Assembly (NCBI GenBank): GCA_021772775.1
Contig: JAJFLH010000006.1
Location: 1-64,000, forward strand
Source of the DNA: Mariprofundus sp.
Lineage (GTDB): Bacteria; Pseudomonadota; Zetaproteobacteria; Mariprofundales; Mariprofundaceae
Direction: 5' to 3'
Length of the DNA stretch: 64,000 nucleotides
This document shows positions 45,656 to 56,100 of this stretch, piece by piece (within the stretch, counting starts at the first letter, position 1; each line of letters opens with the position of its first letter). The translations under genes and the position numbers were made by a program. Below the pieces are notes generated by a model. It searched no databases and was not told the DNA's origin. It worked only from the letters and a program-made list of their open reading frames with translations.

Positions 45656-47899
45656 CTATTTCCAGCGTATCAATCCGCGTTCTATAATCTGCTGGGTTGC
45701 CAGAGCATCAGAATCGAGCAGCTCAAACAGATCCAGATCGCCTGCGCCGAGGTTGGCTTTGCCTGCTTTCATTAATATCCAGGGCGGTTCATTGTCGGAA
45801 GTAAATGAATGGATAACCAGTAACTCTAAACCTCCTGGCGGTATATGATAGCCATCAAGTACGCCCTGTAATTGAGTCGAGTTTAATCGATAGCTTTTGA
45901 TGCTGACTTTTTTGGCCAATAGAGAGGTCAGCTCAGTTACTGCGGCAGCAGTTAAAGCGAAACCAGTATTGTGTAACACTTGTAGGATCAGCCCTTCTGC
46001 TGTTTTGACGGGTTCGAGATGAACACGGCCAATCGGTTTAATGCTCTGTTTTGTATTGCGATCGACTATTAATTTGCCGATTTTGCTGTCACGCCTAAGA
46101 CCTGCTTCTACCTGTGGAACAGCGAGAGAAAAGGCGATGCGATAATGGCCCATATTTGGGTCATTGAGCTCAGAAAAGGTCCATTCACCTGTCATATCCA
46201 TGCATATCGAGATGAACGGGAGATTCAGAGTGTTATCATTTTTTTGTTGCGCAGATGCCGCAAACCACTGTTTTAGCTGCTGTTGTAAGGCAATGCCTGT
46301 TTCGGTTAGATGCAATATTGAACCACGCAGTGAGCAGCCGGATGCCGAACAGTTATCCAGGAATACCCCATCACGGCCATGCACAAGTGATAATATGCCA
46401 GGTAAAAAAGTGTGGCTTAAATAATTACCTGCTTCCGCCCCATGCCATGCACTTAACCCGACTAAATATTCTGACCACTCGATACGCAAGCAGCCCTGGC
46501 GTTGCGACAGTGCGCGACCGCTGTGTAGAGCCTTGGTGACATCAAGTTGAATTAATACCAAGTCTCCATCGCGCCAGGCTCTATCCAGCAGAGCAGCAAC
46601 TTCACCGGCAGCCCCCTTGCCCGCAGCTACATTGCCGCCACTGCGTAAGCCACCTGCAGCACGCATGCCACTGGTAGGGCGGGTTGTTGAGGGGGCGTTC
46701 TCTTTACTGGCGAGTTTGTCTTTTCTATCTAGCCATGATTTTTCAGAAGCTCGTCGTGCCACTTCAATTTTAACATCTTCATCAAACACTCGGAATGCCA
46801 TCAGGGTTATATTATCTTCTAACCAGGGTTCACCGACTGCTTTGGCTGCGCGCCCGCCTTGCAGCCAGGCCAGTAGCCACTTTGCTACAGGTGCGTCCTG
46901 ATTAGCTTTCAGGTTATCAATGGCTGCCGCATCCGGTTGAACCTGTTTTGCCAGCAGTTGATCCAGCCGTTTGGCATCCAATACATAACGCATCCAGCCG
47001 CCATAGTTACTGTCCATACCCAGTTTCCACAGTGAGAGGCGAGCCCAGCTACGGCGTTGCAGATGTGCTCCCAGCTCGTCTTTGGCTAACAGTTGTAGCA
47101 TGCCGCCTTCATTGTGCATACCTACTTTGCTACGCAGCAGACGCATGCGGGGCACAATTTCAGGCTCCAGTCCATAAGCCCGAATGACACGGCTATCGTC
47201 AGCCAGAAGGTTTGCATCCGGTTGATATTGTAAAAAGGCCATTGGTGTGGCGGGCAGCATCATCGATTCATAGGATGCAATACGATTGACTTCAACGACA
47301 CCTTCAAGATAACGCTTTAAAAACCGTTGTAAGGCCCAAATGTAAAGTCCGCCAATGACACATAGTAAAATATGGTTGGTTTTATCGGCATGTTCATCGG
47401 AAAGGCTGGCAATGCCCTCTCGGATGAACTTCAGTAACAATACATTTATGGCAGGAACCCATGGTGCTGCATCAGCCTGATCCTGTTTCCAGCCCTGTTC
47501 CCACATTACTTCACATACGTGTAGCAGTGCGGTCGCACCTTCCGGATCAGCACACCAGTGATGTAGCAGATCCCGCGACAGATGTGGATTTTGTTTGCGC
47601 AGATAAGCCACCATACGGCGGACTTTTTCATCCATATTGGGTAGCTGATGGGCTGAAACCTTTTCTCTCCGTACCTCATAGCGTACGGCATAATCCTGCA
47701 GTCGGTGCAGAGATGTTGAAATGGTTCGTGCTACCTGAGGATGAATGACATAGGGAATATATTCGCGGGCATCTTCACCTGAAATGCGAATTGGTAAGCG
47801 GCGCACATTCACTGCACAGCGATGGGCAGGCTGTTCATGTCGGTTGAGAATGGGGCGGTACCAGCTCCAACGGAATGAAAAATAGTCAGGGGAAATCAT
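45656..47899 (-). CDS. Uncharacterised 747-residue protein with cyclase-like C-terminal segment
   Basis: I do not recognise this protein. The N-terminal 350 residues are helical and rich in charged and aromatic residues (RRLPIRISGEDAREYIPYVI, then YLRKQNPHLSRDLLHHWCAD). One short hydrophobic segment near 180 (ILLCVIGGLYIWAL) may be membrane-associated. A low-complexity Ala/Gly linker near 410-430 precedes a region where LVLIQLDVT (about 447-455) and HGRDGVFLDN (about 507-516) loosely resemble the two metal/acid motifs of class III nucleotidyl cyclases; that is weak. Start ATG 47899 rather than TTG 47929. It is the first gene before tilS and is divergent from the znu genes. Confidence 0.75.
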   Translation of the reverse strand: MISPDYFSFRWSWYRPILNRHEQPAHRCAVNVRRLPIRISGEDAREYIPYVIHPQVARTISTSLHRLQDYAVRYEVRREKVSAHQLPNMDEKVRRMVAYLRKQNPHLSRDLLHHWCADPEGATALLHVCEVMWEQGWKQDQADAAPWVPAINVLLLKFIREGIASLSDEHADKTNHILLCVIGGLYIWALQRFLKRYLEGVVEVNRIASYESMMLPATPMAFLQYQPDANLLADDSRVIRAYGLEPEIVPRMRLLRSKVGMHNEGGMLQLLAKDELGAHLQRRSWARLSLWKLGMDSNYGGWMRYVLDAKRLDQLLAKQVQPDAAAIDNLKANQDAPVAKWLLAWLQGGRAAKAVGEPWLEDNITLMAFRVFDEDVKIEVARRASEKSWLDRKDKLASKENAPSTTRPTSGMRAAGGLRSGGNVAAGKGAAGEVAALLDRAWRDGDLVLIQLDVTKALHSGRALSQRQGCLRIEWSEYLVGLSAWHGAEAGNYLSHTFLPGILSLVHGRDGVFLDNCSASGCSLRGSILHLTETGIALQQQLKQWFAASAQQKNDNTLNLPFISICMDMTGEWTFSELNDPNMGHYRIAFSLAVPQVEAGLRRDSKIGKLIVDRNTKQSIKPIGRVHLEPVKTAEGLILQVLHNTGFALTAAAVTELTSLLAKKVSIKSYRLNSTQLQGVLDGYHIPPGGLELLVIHSFTSDNEPPWILMKAGKANLGAGDLDLFELLDSDALATQQIIERGLIRWK

Positions 47900-47966
47900 A
47901 GACCAGATAGTTTCCTTGTAACTGTACAATTAATCAAGGGATGGACTTTTCCGTTAAGCTGCTAGC

Positions 47967-48857
47967 ATGCCGCCTATGAGAATTTTGTACCACAAACTTA
48001 AAGCATTGAATTTTGCAGTTGCATTGATGTTGATCTCCCCCTCTTTTGCAGTCGCCGCTGACGTCGCTGTTACACTGCCGCCATTGGCCGGATTGATCAG
48101 CATGCTGGATAAAGAAGCCGATGTGATCTGTCTGCTTGCCAATGGTGCTGACCCACATCATTTCCAGCTGACACCGCGTAAAATTGAGGCTACGCAGCAG
48201 ACAGGCCTGTTGATTCGTGCCTCCAGAGACGATGGCGGCTGGCCATTACCACCACATCATAAAAGCACGCTGGATGTGTGGCCCGATATTGATCATGGCT
48301 GGCTTAGTCCTGTGGCTGTTAGAGAAGCGCTACCGGTTATCGCTAAAGCATTGACTGGTCTACATCCCGAGCGACATACAGAGATTGCAGGGGAATTAGA
48401 GCATGCGTTAAAAATAACAGAAATAATAGAACATGAGTGGATGGTGACGCTTGAATCAGCCAAAAAAACTGGAGTTTTAATGCAGCACCCATCATGGCGG
48501 CGATTAATGCAGTTGATGGATATACCTGTTTTGGGTGTATTAGAGTCCGGTCATCATGGTCATGAATTTGGGCCGCGCCAGCTTGAGCAAGCTCTGCGTA
48601 CATTGAATGAACATTCGGGCGCATGGTTGATTGCCGATGAGGGTCACAGCAATCGTGCACTGGACTGGCTGCAGGATCATGCCTCAGCAAAGCTTAATCG
48701 TGCCGACTTGAATGCTCTGGGTACATGTTTATTATCATGGCCTGAATTGATGCGGCAGAATCTTGCTCAGTTTAGTGGGGGCTCTGTGAAGCCCGGCGGC
48801 AGGCAGTCAGGGCATCTACCAGGGCATGAGCATGAAGATCACGCCGAGGACCATTAA
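47967..48857 (+). CDS. znuA: Zinc/manganese ABC transporter substrate-binding protein
   Basis: A 296-residue periplasmic protein of the cluster A-I metal-binding family. The signal peptide ends SFAVAA. Metal ligands likely are His in GADPHHFQLTP, His in DIDHGWLSP and His in VLMQHPSWRRL. The usual His-rich loop is absent, but a tail of His and acid residues (SGHLPGHEHEDHAEDH) closes the protein. It delivers metal to the ABC permease encoded next. Start 47967 or 47976; neither has a strong ribosome site. Confidence 0.82.
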   Translation: MPPMRILYHKLKALNFAVALMLISPSFAVAADVAVTLPPLAGLISMLDKEADVICLLANGADPHHFQLTPRKIEATQQTGLLIRASRDDGGWPLPPHHKSTLDVWPDIDHGWLSPVAVREALPVIAKALTGLHPERHTEIAGELEHALKITEIIEHEWMVTLESAKKTGVLMQHPSWRRLMQLMDIPVLGVLESGHHGHEFGPRQLEQALRTLNEHSGAWLIADEGHSNRALDWLQDHASAKLNRADLNALGTCLLSWPELMRQNLAQFSGGSVKPGGRQSGHLPGHEHEDHAEDH

Positions 48858-49666
48858 TGAGTGCGCCGGTTGTTCAAATCAGTCATTTGCATTTCGGGCC
48901 TGCCAGCAAGCCTGTTTTGGATAACATCAATTTGGAGCTGGAGGCGGGTCATTTTCTCGGCATTGTTGGTCCAAACGGGGCAGGAAAAAGCACACTATTA
49001 AATATCCTTGCGGGCTTAACACAGCCGTCGGGCGGACATATTGACCTGTTTGGAAAGTGTTTAACCAGATTTAGTCGGCACGCCTTACTTAAACAGATCG
49101 GTTTTCTGAATCAGCTGCATGACCATGAGCCACGTTTACCAATGCGTGTGCGTGATGTTGTCGCAATGGGGCTGAGTAATTACACTATGCCCTGGCAGTT
49201 TGGTGATCATGATGGCGCGCTCATGAGCGCCTTGCAGCTGGTTGATATGCAGAATCTCGCCGAGGCCGATTTTCGTATGCTGTCCGGCGGCCAGCGCCAG
49301 CGTACCCGTCTGGCCAGAGCGTTGGTTCGTCAGCCCCGCCTGTTACTGCTTGATGAGCCTTCTGCGGCACTTGATAGTGTGCGGCAGGAGAAGTTGTTTC
49401 AGTTATTGAGAAGGCTTTGTGATGAGACGGGCATGAGTGTGATCATGGTTGAACATGATATTGCAGCGATTAGTTCACATGTTGACTCCGTCGCCTGTCT
49501 GAATGGCCAGATTCATCATCATGCTATGAAAGGAGAAGATATTCCTGAAGATATATGGCGTGCGATGTATGGTGATCATATTCATATCATGGCGCATGAT
49601 GCAGGTTGTATTGGTTGTGGGCCAAGTGATGTGCACAAACCCCATGATCATGGGCATGTATCATGA
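48857..49666 (+). CDS. znuC: Zinc/manganese ABC transporter ATP-binding protein
   Basis: A 269-residue ATPase of the metal-type importer. Walker A is GPNGAGKSTLLNILAG, signature RMLSGGQRQRTRLARALV and Walker B LLLLDEPSAALDS. A His switch lies in MVEHDIAA. The last ~40 residues are rich in His and Cys (HIMAHDAGCIGCG, then HKPHDHGHVS), which may sense or buffer zinc. Overlaps znuA by one base and znuB by four. Confidence 0.9.
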   Translation: MSAPVVQISHLHFGPASKPVLDNINLELEAGHFLGIVGPNGAGKSTLLNILAGLTQPSGGHIDLFGKCLTRFSRHALLKQIGFLNQLHDHEPRLPMRVRDVVAMGLSNYTMPWQFGDHDGALMSALQLVDMQNLAEADFRMLSGGQRQRTRLARALVRQPRLLLLDEPSAALDSVRQEKLFQLLRRLCDETGMSVIMVEHDIAAISSHVDSVACLNGQIHHHAMKGEDIPEDIWRAMYGDHIHIMAHDAGCIGCGPSDVHKPHDHGHVS

Positions 49667-50487
49667 TTGATCTGCTCACTCAGTTTTGGGTCAGTGCCGT
49701 GATGCGCGAGGCCTTAATACCTGCGCTGTTGATTGCGCTGGTGACAGCCTCGATGTCGGTCATGGTGATGGCGCACCGACTCTCTTTCCTAACCGTAGGT
49801 GTATCGCATGCCTCATTGGCGGGTCTTGGATTTGCAGTGACGTTGGCGCTGCCTCTATTGCCTACTGCCACCATATTTGCAGTGCTTATTGCCCTGTTGC
49901 TGGCACTCATGCCAAAGAAGAAGGGTATTTCGGAAGATGCCGGTACCGGCATGCTATTTGCAGGCAGTATGGCATTGGGCATTGTGCTGATTTCAAATGC
50001 AGCAAGCTCAGAAGTGGATCTGTTTGGCTTGCTGTTTGGTAATATCCTGACTATCTCATCTGCAGAGTTGAATTGGTTGTATCTGCTCAGTGCTTTGATT
50101 CTGCTTGCCTTGTTTTTGGCTGCACGGGCTTGGTGGAGTATCGCTTTTGATGCGGTGACTGCCGATGCTTCCGGCCTGCCGGTATCCAGTCTGAAGCTGC
50201 TGCTTTATGGAATGGTGGGGCTGACGGTTATCTTGTGCGTGAAGTTGGCAGGCATTGTATTAACTGCAGGCCTGATGATTTTGCCAGCAGCATGCGCATG
50301 GATTTGGGGGCGTTCGCTGTTTAGTTTGTGGCTGCTCTCCGTTATTTTTTCGCTAGCAGGTACATTGCTGGGTTTGATCTGGTCATATGCTTATGAGTGG
50401 CCAAGCGGAGCGACGGTTGTATTAACGTTGTGCCTGTTTTTCATGATCAGTTGGTGCAGCAATTGGCTTAAATGCAAGCTTGTTTAA
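49663..50487 (+). CDS. znuB: Zinc/manganese ABC transporter permease
   Basis: A 274-residue polytopic permease of the ABC-3 family. About eight membrane segments are visible. VGVSHASLAGLGFA and ISEDAGTGMLFAGSMALGIVLI are family motifs, along with LLFGNILTIS. GIVLTAGLMILPAACAWIWG follows. Completes the importer with znuA and znuC. Confidence 0.9.
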   Translation: MIDLLTQFWVSAVMREALIPALLIALVTASMSVMVMAHRLSFLTVGVSHASLAGLGFAVTLALPLLPTATIFAVLIALLLALMPKKKGISEDAGTGMLFAGSMALGIVLISNAASSEVDLFGLLFGNILTISSAELNWLYLLSALILLALFLAARAWWSIAFDAVTADASGLPVSSLKLLLYGMVGLTVILCVKLAGIVLTAGLMILPAACAWIWGRSLFSLWLLSVIFSLAGTLLGLIWSYAYEWPSGATVVLTLCLFFMISWCSNWLKCKLV

Positions 50488-50531
50488 GCTTCAAGAATGA
50501 TATTAAAACTTAGTATTGGAAAGGAACTATT

Positions 50532-51053
50532 ATGTCTGATCAGTCTCATCATCAGCGCCTGCAAGGCGTCAATGCAGGTATTGGAATTCGCTTATTAGCC
50601 AGTTGTTATGATGGGCTTATTCTGCTCGGTATATCTATGCTTCTGGTTGGTATTCCAATCACCGTAAGCGTTGAAATGTTGGGGGCAACACCGCCAAAGT
50701 GGGTGCAGTATCTGCTATTTATGGCAGTGGCTTATGCCTATTTTGTTGGTTTTTGGGTCAAGGGTGGAGCTACAACGGGCATGCGTCCATGGAAGTTGAT
50801 GGTGGCTTCTAGCGAAACGGGTAACCCTCTGACATGGATGACTGCATCGGTTCGTTTTGCAGTGTTGATGCTCACCTGGCTAACGTTGGGTATGACGCTT
50901 TGGTATATCGTTACAAAAGATACGGGGCACTTCCTGTTTTTTGTGGCGGCGGCAATTCCTGCTGTCAGTCTGGTTGTGATGATGCTGAGTAAAGATCGTG
51001 CTGCTCTGCAGGATTTAGTTTCAAAAACTGGTGTGTTCAGGGTTTCTACTTAA
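50532..51053 (+). CDS. RDD-family membrane protein
   Basis: A 173-residue inner-membrane protein with an RDD domain: IRLLASCYDGLILLGISML near the N-terminus (Arg...Asp), then WVKGGATTGMRPWKLMV and a final hydrophobic helix. KDRAALQDLVSKTGVF ends it, as in RDD proteins. Function of this family is mostly unknown; some are ion transporters. It lies 44 bases after znuB, so may be cotranscribed. Confidence 0.8.
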   Translation: MSDQSHHQRLQGVNAGIGIRLLASCYDGLILLGISMLLVGIPITVSVEMLGATPPKWVQYLLFMAVAYAYFVGFWVKGGATTGMRPWKLMVASSETGNPLTWMTASVRFAVLMLTWLTLGMTLWYIVTKDTGHFLFFVAAAIPAVSLVVMMLSKDRAALQDLVSKTGVFRVST

Positions 51054-51075
51054 TCTGCATCAATCATCGTGCCGG

Positions 51076-52077
51076 TTAAATACCGGCGCAAATAACCTGG
51101 TTACGACCGCTTCGTTTAGCCTCATAGAGGGCATTATCTGCTGAGTGTAACAGCTCAGAAGGTTTATGCTTAAGCATGGGGGAGACTGTTGCAGCGCCTA
51201 TGCTGACGGTAACTAAATCATCAGCGGTCGAATTTTCATGCGGCAGTTGCAGTGCTAATATCTCTTTGCGCATGCGTTCAGCGACTTTAATCGCCCCGCG
51301 AGCATGTGTGCCGGGTAACAAAATGACAAACTCTTCACCACCATAACGGGCTGCCAAATCGGTTGGGCGTTGCAATTGTTGGTGTAGAGAAAAAGCCACG
51401 AGTTTTAGGCATTCATCCCCAGCCAGATGGCCATAGCTGTCGTTGTACTGTTTGAAACAATCGATATCAATCATGAGCAGGGAGAGTGATTCTGTTTCGC
51501 GCATAGCCCGGCTCCACTCTTTGCTGAAAATGAGATCAAAGTGGCGGCGATTGGGGATATCAGTTAGCCCATCGACTGAAGCCAGGCGTTCCAGCTCTTT
51601 ATAGGCTTGCGCAAGTTTTTGTTTCTCCTGCTGCAGTTGTTGGAGTGCGAGCTGTCGTTCTTGATGTTCAATGTATGCCTTGCTGTGATGGCGAAGGCGG
51701 GCCAGTAGCTCAAGCTGATGTGGCATTTTCACCATATAATCATCGGCCCCATGCCGAAATGCATCTACTTTGATTTCCACTGTGTCTGAGCCGGATAGCA
51801 TTAATACTGGCACGTCGGAAATGGCTGGATGTGAGCGGTATTGGTGCAATAGATCCAGGCCATTGATGTCGGGCATGTTGATATCTTGCAGGATCACGGT
51901 GGGTTTCAACTGCTCGGCCATTTCAACAGCCTGGTTAGCCTCTTTACAGCAATGCAATTGAATATCGTTTGCAGGCGCTAAGAGTTTCTTCAGTGCAATA
52001 TGAACTGTTTTCTGGTCATCGACGAGCAGTACAACTGCATGAGGTCTCTCTGTCACTTCAGCTGAAAGAGTATTCAC
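51076..52077 (-). CDS. Response regulator with GGDEF domain (diguanylate cyclase)
   Basis: A 333-residue protein with an N-terminal receiver domain (VVLLVDDQKTVHIALK; phospho-acceptor Asp65 in LQDINMPD) and a C-terminal GGDEF domain. The active site reads RYGGEEFVILLPG. The inhibitory I-site RPTD lies five residues before GGEEF, so product feedback is likely. It should make c-di-GMP when phosphorylated. Overlaps the HD-GYP regulator by 4 bases as last gene of the signalling operon, so the two enzymes have opposing activities. Confidence 0.94.
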   Translation of the reverse strand: MNTLSAEVTERPHAVVLLVDDQKTVHIALKKLLAPANDIQLHCCKEANQAVEMAEQLKPTVILQDINMPDINGLDLLHQYRSHPAISDVPVLMLSGSDTVEIKVDAFRHGADDYMVKMPHQLELLARLRHHSKAYIEHQERQLALQQLQQEKQKLAQAYKELERLASVDGLTDIPNRRHFDLIFSKEWSRAMRETESLSLLMIDIDCFKQYNDSYGHLAGDECLKLVAFSLHQQLQRPTDLAARYGGEEFVILLPGTHARGAIKVAERMRKEILALQLPHENSTADDLVTVSIGAATVSPMLKHKPSELLHSADNALYEAKRSGRNQVICAGI

Positions 52078-53108
52078 TCTTGAAAGGATTCCATAATTTC
52101 CAAAACTTTATCTAAAACAACTAAAAAGGCATCAACACACTGGGGGTCAAAATGTTCACCACGCTCCTCTTTTAAAAGGGTGATGGCTTTTTCTACCGGC
52201 CATGCTTTTTTATACGGTCGCTCGGAAGTGAGGGCATCAAAAACATCTGCAACAGCAACAATGCGTCCATATAGTGGGATCTCGGTACCTTTTAAGCCGT
52301 TAGGGTAGCCCATGCCGTTAAACTTTTCATGATGAGAGAGGGCTATCTCAGCGGCAACTTTGAGCAAATGAGAGCTGCCCTGACTAAGGATTTCATGGCC
52401 ATGTTTTGCATGCTGTTTCATGATGCCAAACTCATCGGGTTCCAATCGACCAGGTTTGAGTAAAATGCCGTCGGGCGTTCCTACTTTTCCTACATCATGC
52501 ATGGGAGAAGCTTCAAGAATGAGTTCTTGCTCAATCTCACTGAGACCTAACTGCTCTGCAATAAGTTTTGAATAGTGTGACATACGCGAAATGTGAGCGC
52601 CAGTTTCGGGGTCTCGATATTCAGCTGCTTTTGAAAGAATGAGCAGTGCTTCGCCCTCCTGCTCACGCAGGGCTGTGGTTGCTTTGCGTACTTCAGAGGC
52701 CAGCCATTGAGCCCGGTTAGCTAGTTGGATCTGGTTTTTACGTAAATTTAGCATATTGCGTGTACGCGCAAGAAACTCAGCTTTGTCGATGGGTTTGTTG
52801 AGGAAATCACTGGCACCAATTTCCAAGGCTTTATATCTGATGTCACGATTGCTGTCAGCCGTGATCATCACGATAGGAATATCTTTGCAGGCGGGCAATT
52901 GGCGAAACTGTCGAATAAACTCCATGCCATCGAGTTCTGGCATCATATAATCTACCAGCAACAGATCTGGTTTGCCGTTATCGCACCATGCCAGAGCCTC
53001 TACAGAGCTGGTAAAACAGACCGGTTCATGACCATCTTTCAGGTTTTCGATCAGGCGCTTTAATAGTAGTACATTGGTGGGATTATCATCAACGATTAGT
53101 ATTCTCAT
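52074..53108 (-). CDS. Response regulator with HD-GYP domain
   Basis: A 344-residue protein: receiver domain with DDNPTN and the acceptor Asp in LLVDYMMPELDG, a coiled linker, then an HD-GYP domain. The catalytic motifs HDVGKVGTPDGILLKPG, then HHEKFNGMGYPNGLKG and VAVADVFDALTS are complete, so it should hydrolyse c-di-GMP. I use ATG 53108 with GGGAG seven bases upstream and a 4-base overlap with the kinase stop; the longer frame begins at 53132. Confidence 0.95.
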   Translation of the reverse strand: MRILIVDDNPTNVLLLKRLIENLKDGHEPVCFTSSVEALAWCDNGKPDLLLVDYMMPELDGMEFIRQFRQLPACKDIPIVMITADSNRDIRYKALEIGASDFLNKPIDKAEFLARTRNMLNLRKNQIQLANRAQWLASEVRKATTALREQEGEALLILSKAAEYRDPETGAHISRMSHYSKLIAEQLGLSEIEQELILEASPMHDVGKVGTPDGILLKPGRLEPDEFGIMKQHAKHGHEILSQGSSHLLKVAAEIALSHHEKFNGMGYPNGLKGTEIPLYGRIVAVADVFDALTSERPYKKAWPVEKAITLLKEERGEHFDPQCVDAFLVVLDKVLEIMESFQE

Positions 53109-56100
53109 GCCTGTGCTCCCAAATTGCTGCATATGCCTTTCAACTGTTCATAAGCTTCATGCAGATGGGCCACCTTAGCTTCAATGGAATCCCATTGCTC
53201 TGCTTCAGCCAGCTCTTCTATTTGAGCGCATATAGAAGCCACATCATCACCTCCAATATTTGCTGAGGCACCTTTCAAATCGTGTGCCAATTGTTTCATG
53301 CTCAGTGCATCCTGCAGACGCAATGCCAGCGGCATTTTTTCCATTAAGAGCTGCTGCATGGAGTGTTGGAAAAGTTGTAATATTTCCGCAATGGCTTCGT
53401 CGTCATCACCAAACAGGTCCTTCAATTGATCCAGGTTAATATAGCTGGCATGGGCTTCTCTGTCGTCACTGCCATGCCTGAGAGAACTCTCTTCACTGCT
53501 ATCAATGAGATTTCGATTGATCGCTTCAGAGATCTTTTCTCTGGATACCGGTTTGCTCATGTAGTCATTCATGCCCGCTTGTAAGCAGATTTCCCGATCA
53601 CCTTTCATCGCATTGGCTGTCATCGCTATGATGATTCTGGAACCACCATGCTCTTTTTCATAAGCGCGTATATGTCTTGTAGCTTCAAGCCCATCCATGA
53701 TCGGCATCTGGCAGTCCATAAATATTATATCATATATATCAGCAGCCATGGCTGTGTGCACTGCTTCCTGGCCATTTTCGACCGTGTGTACAATGCAGCC
53801 CAGCTTACTCAGATGTGTTTGTGCGACCTTTTGATTGACAGGATTGTCCTCTGCCAGCAGTACGTGAATGCCTGATTGGGCATCGAGTGTCTCATCGGGC
53901 AAGGGTTGCGTTGCTGTGATGCTGTTCTCTTCGACACTGTCCAAGCGTAATGCCTGAGCCAGACAATCGAACAGATGCGACATATTGATTGGCTTGGGAA
54001 GTAGTGAGTTGAAACCGACATCGAGGGCTTTCTGCTTCAGGCCAAAGTGATCGTGACCGGTATGTAAAATCATGGGAGTCTCAGTGTAAGCACTCTGTTG
54101 ACGAATATATTCAGCCATCTCCAGGCCAGTTTGATTCGGCATATGATGGTCAATAATCATCAAATCAAACGGTTTGTTGTTAGCAGCAGCTAATTCTAAT
54201 GCTTCAAGCCCGGCTGCACTGCTTTCGGTGCTGGTCACTTCTATATCCCAGTGCGAAAGGTAATGGTCGAGAATAAAACAGGCGTTGGCGTCGTCATCAA
54301 CCACCAGGATATTTAACCCGGCCAAGTTTTCCACATTATAACCTGCATTGATCAACTCGAGATCTTCACTGGCTTCAAATTCAAGTGCAAAGGAGAATTC
54401 AGAACCTTTTCCAAGCTCACTATGCAGTTGAATATCTCCGCCCATCAGTTGTATGATTTTTTTACTGATGGCGAGTCCCAGGCCTGTGCCGCCGTATTTG
54501 CGGGTAGTTGTGCCATCAGCCTGTACAAAGGGCTGAAACAGCCGTTTTTGAGCATCCGGACTTAAACCAATGCCTGTATCACGTACGAAAAAACTTACTT
54601 TGATGTGATCATCGATTTTTTCCTGGCACATAATGCGAATGTTTACCTCACCTTGCTCGGTAAATTTCACAGCATTATCGACCAGGTTCAGTATCACCTG
54701 ACGCAGGCGGCCAGTATCTCCAATCAAGGCGGCTGGAATAGTTGGGTCAATAAAAAGATTGAGTGCGATGCCTTTGTCATTGGCTTTGATGGCAACAACG
54801 CCGACAGCCCCTTCAACCATGGAGTGTAGGGAGAAGGCTGCCTGCTCAATGTCCAGGTGACCGGCTTCCACTTTGGAGAAGTCGAGAATGTCATTGATGA
54901 TCATCAACAGAGCATCGGATGAGGCGTGTATAGTTCGGGTGAATTCACGCTGTTCAGCATTTAGCGGGGTATCGAGTAAAAGATCGGTCATGCCGATGAT
55001 ACCGTTCATTGGGGTGCGAATTTCATGGCTGACGGTGCTGAGGAACATGGATTTCATTTTTGATGATTCAAGGGCTTGATCTCGTGCCTCTTTGAGGGCT
55101 TTCTCACTGTTGATGCGTTCTGAAACATCATGAATGGTGATACTGAAATAATCAAATACCCCTTTAGTTTTAATCATCATGACAGAGAGCTCTATGGGAA
55201 CGTCAAAGCCATCTTTATGCCTGGCCACTATTTCAATGCGTTGATTTAAAACACTGGAAAACTGTTTTTGAACCATAATCATCTGATCTTTGGGGAACAG
55301 TTGATATAGGCCGCTGGTGCCTATCATCTCCTCAGCTGATCTGCCGAATATCTTTTCTGCCTGCGGATTCCAATAGGTTATTTTAGCATGAGAGTCGACC
55401 ATAATCATACCGTCGAGAGCTGTATCCATGACCTGACGGATACGCTTCTCGCTGGTTTCAATAGCCTCTATGCTATCCTTAATCTCCGTGATATCACGGG
55501 CATAGAGGTTGACATCATCGGTGCCTGGCAGTGATGCATAGGTCAATTCAAACACTTTATTGGCAGCAACAAGTTCACTACTGCGGTTCTGTTTATCGGT
55601 CAGTACTATCATGCACTCTTGCAACATCTCTGAGGGTAATTTTTCGTGGATGGATATCTCTAGAGCATCCAGAATATATTTACTGGCTGCATTGGCATAG
55701 CTCAGTTCACCATGATGATTGATGCGCATGACCGGAGCCGGGTTTTCAGATGAAAAACGAGCCAGTGAAGCGCTGCGTGCTTCTTCTTCTTTACGTTGGG
55801 TGATATCAGTACGGATGGCGATATAGCGTTCCACTTTGCCGTGCTGCCCCATGAATGGAATGATTGATGTGTCCACCCAGTAGAACGAACCATCTTTCTT
55901 TCTATTTTTGACCTCTTGATGCCATGCTTTTCCCTTGCCTATAGTCTGCCACATCTCTTTGAAGAAGGAGCGGGGATGATATCCAGAATTGAGTAGACGG
56001 TGATCCTGGCCGAGTAACTCTTCTCTACTGTATTGTGAGATTTCACAAAACTTATCATTAGCATAAGTGATGCGACCTGTTCGATCAGTAGCGGCGACAA

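Noticed and set aside
47916-47929. TTGTA-ACTG-TACAA inverted repeat between znuA and the 747-residue gene
   Set aside because: Only five-base arms; does not match a Zur box, and such matches are expected by chance.
51070-51090. GCCGGT/ACCGGC hairpin at the end of the GGDEF gene
   Set aside because: Six-pair stem overlapping the stop codon without a T tract; could be chance in coding sequence.
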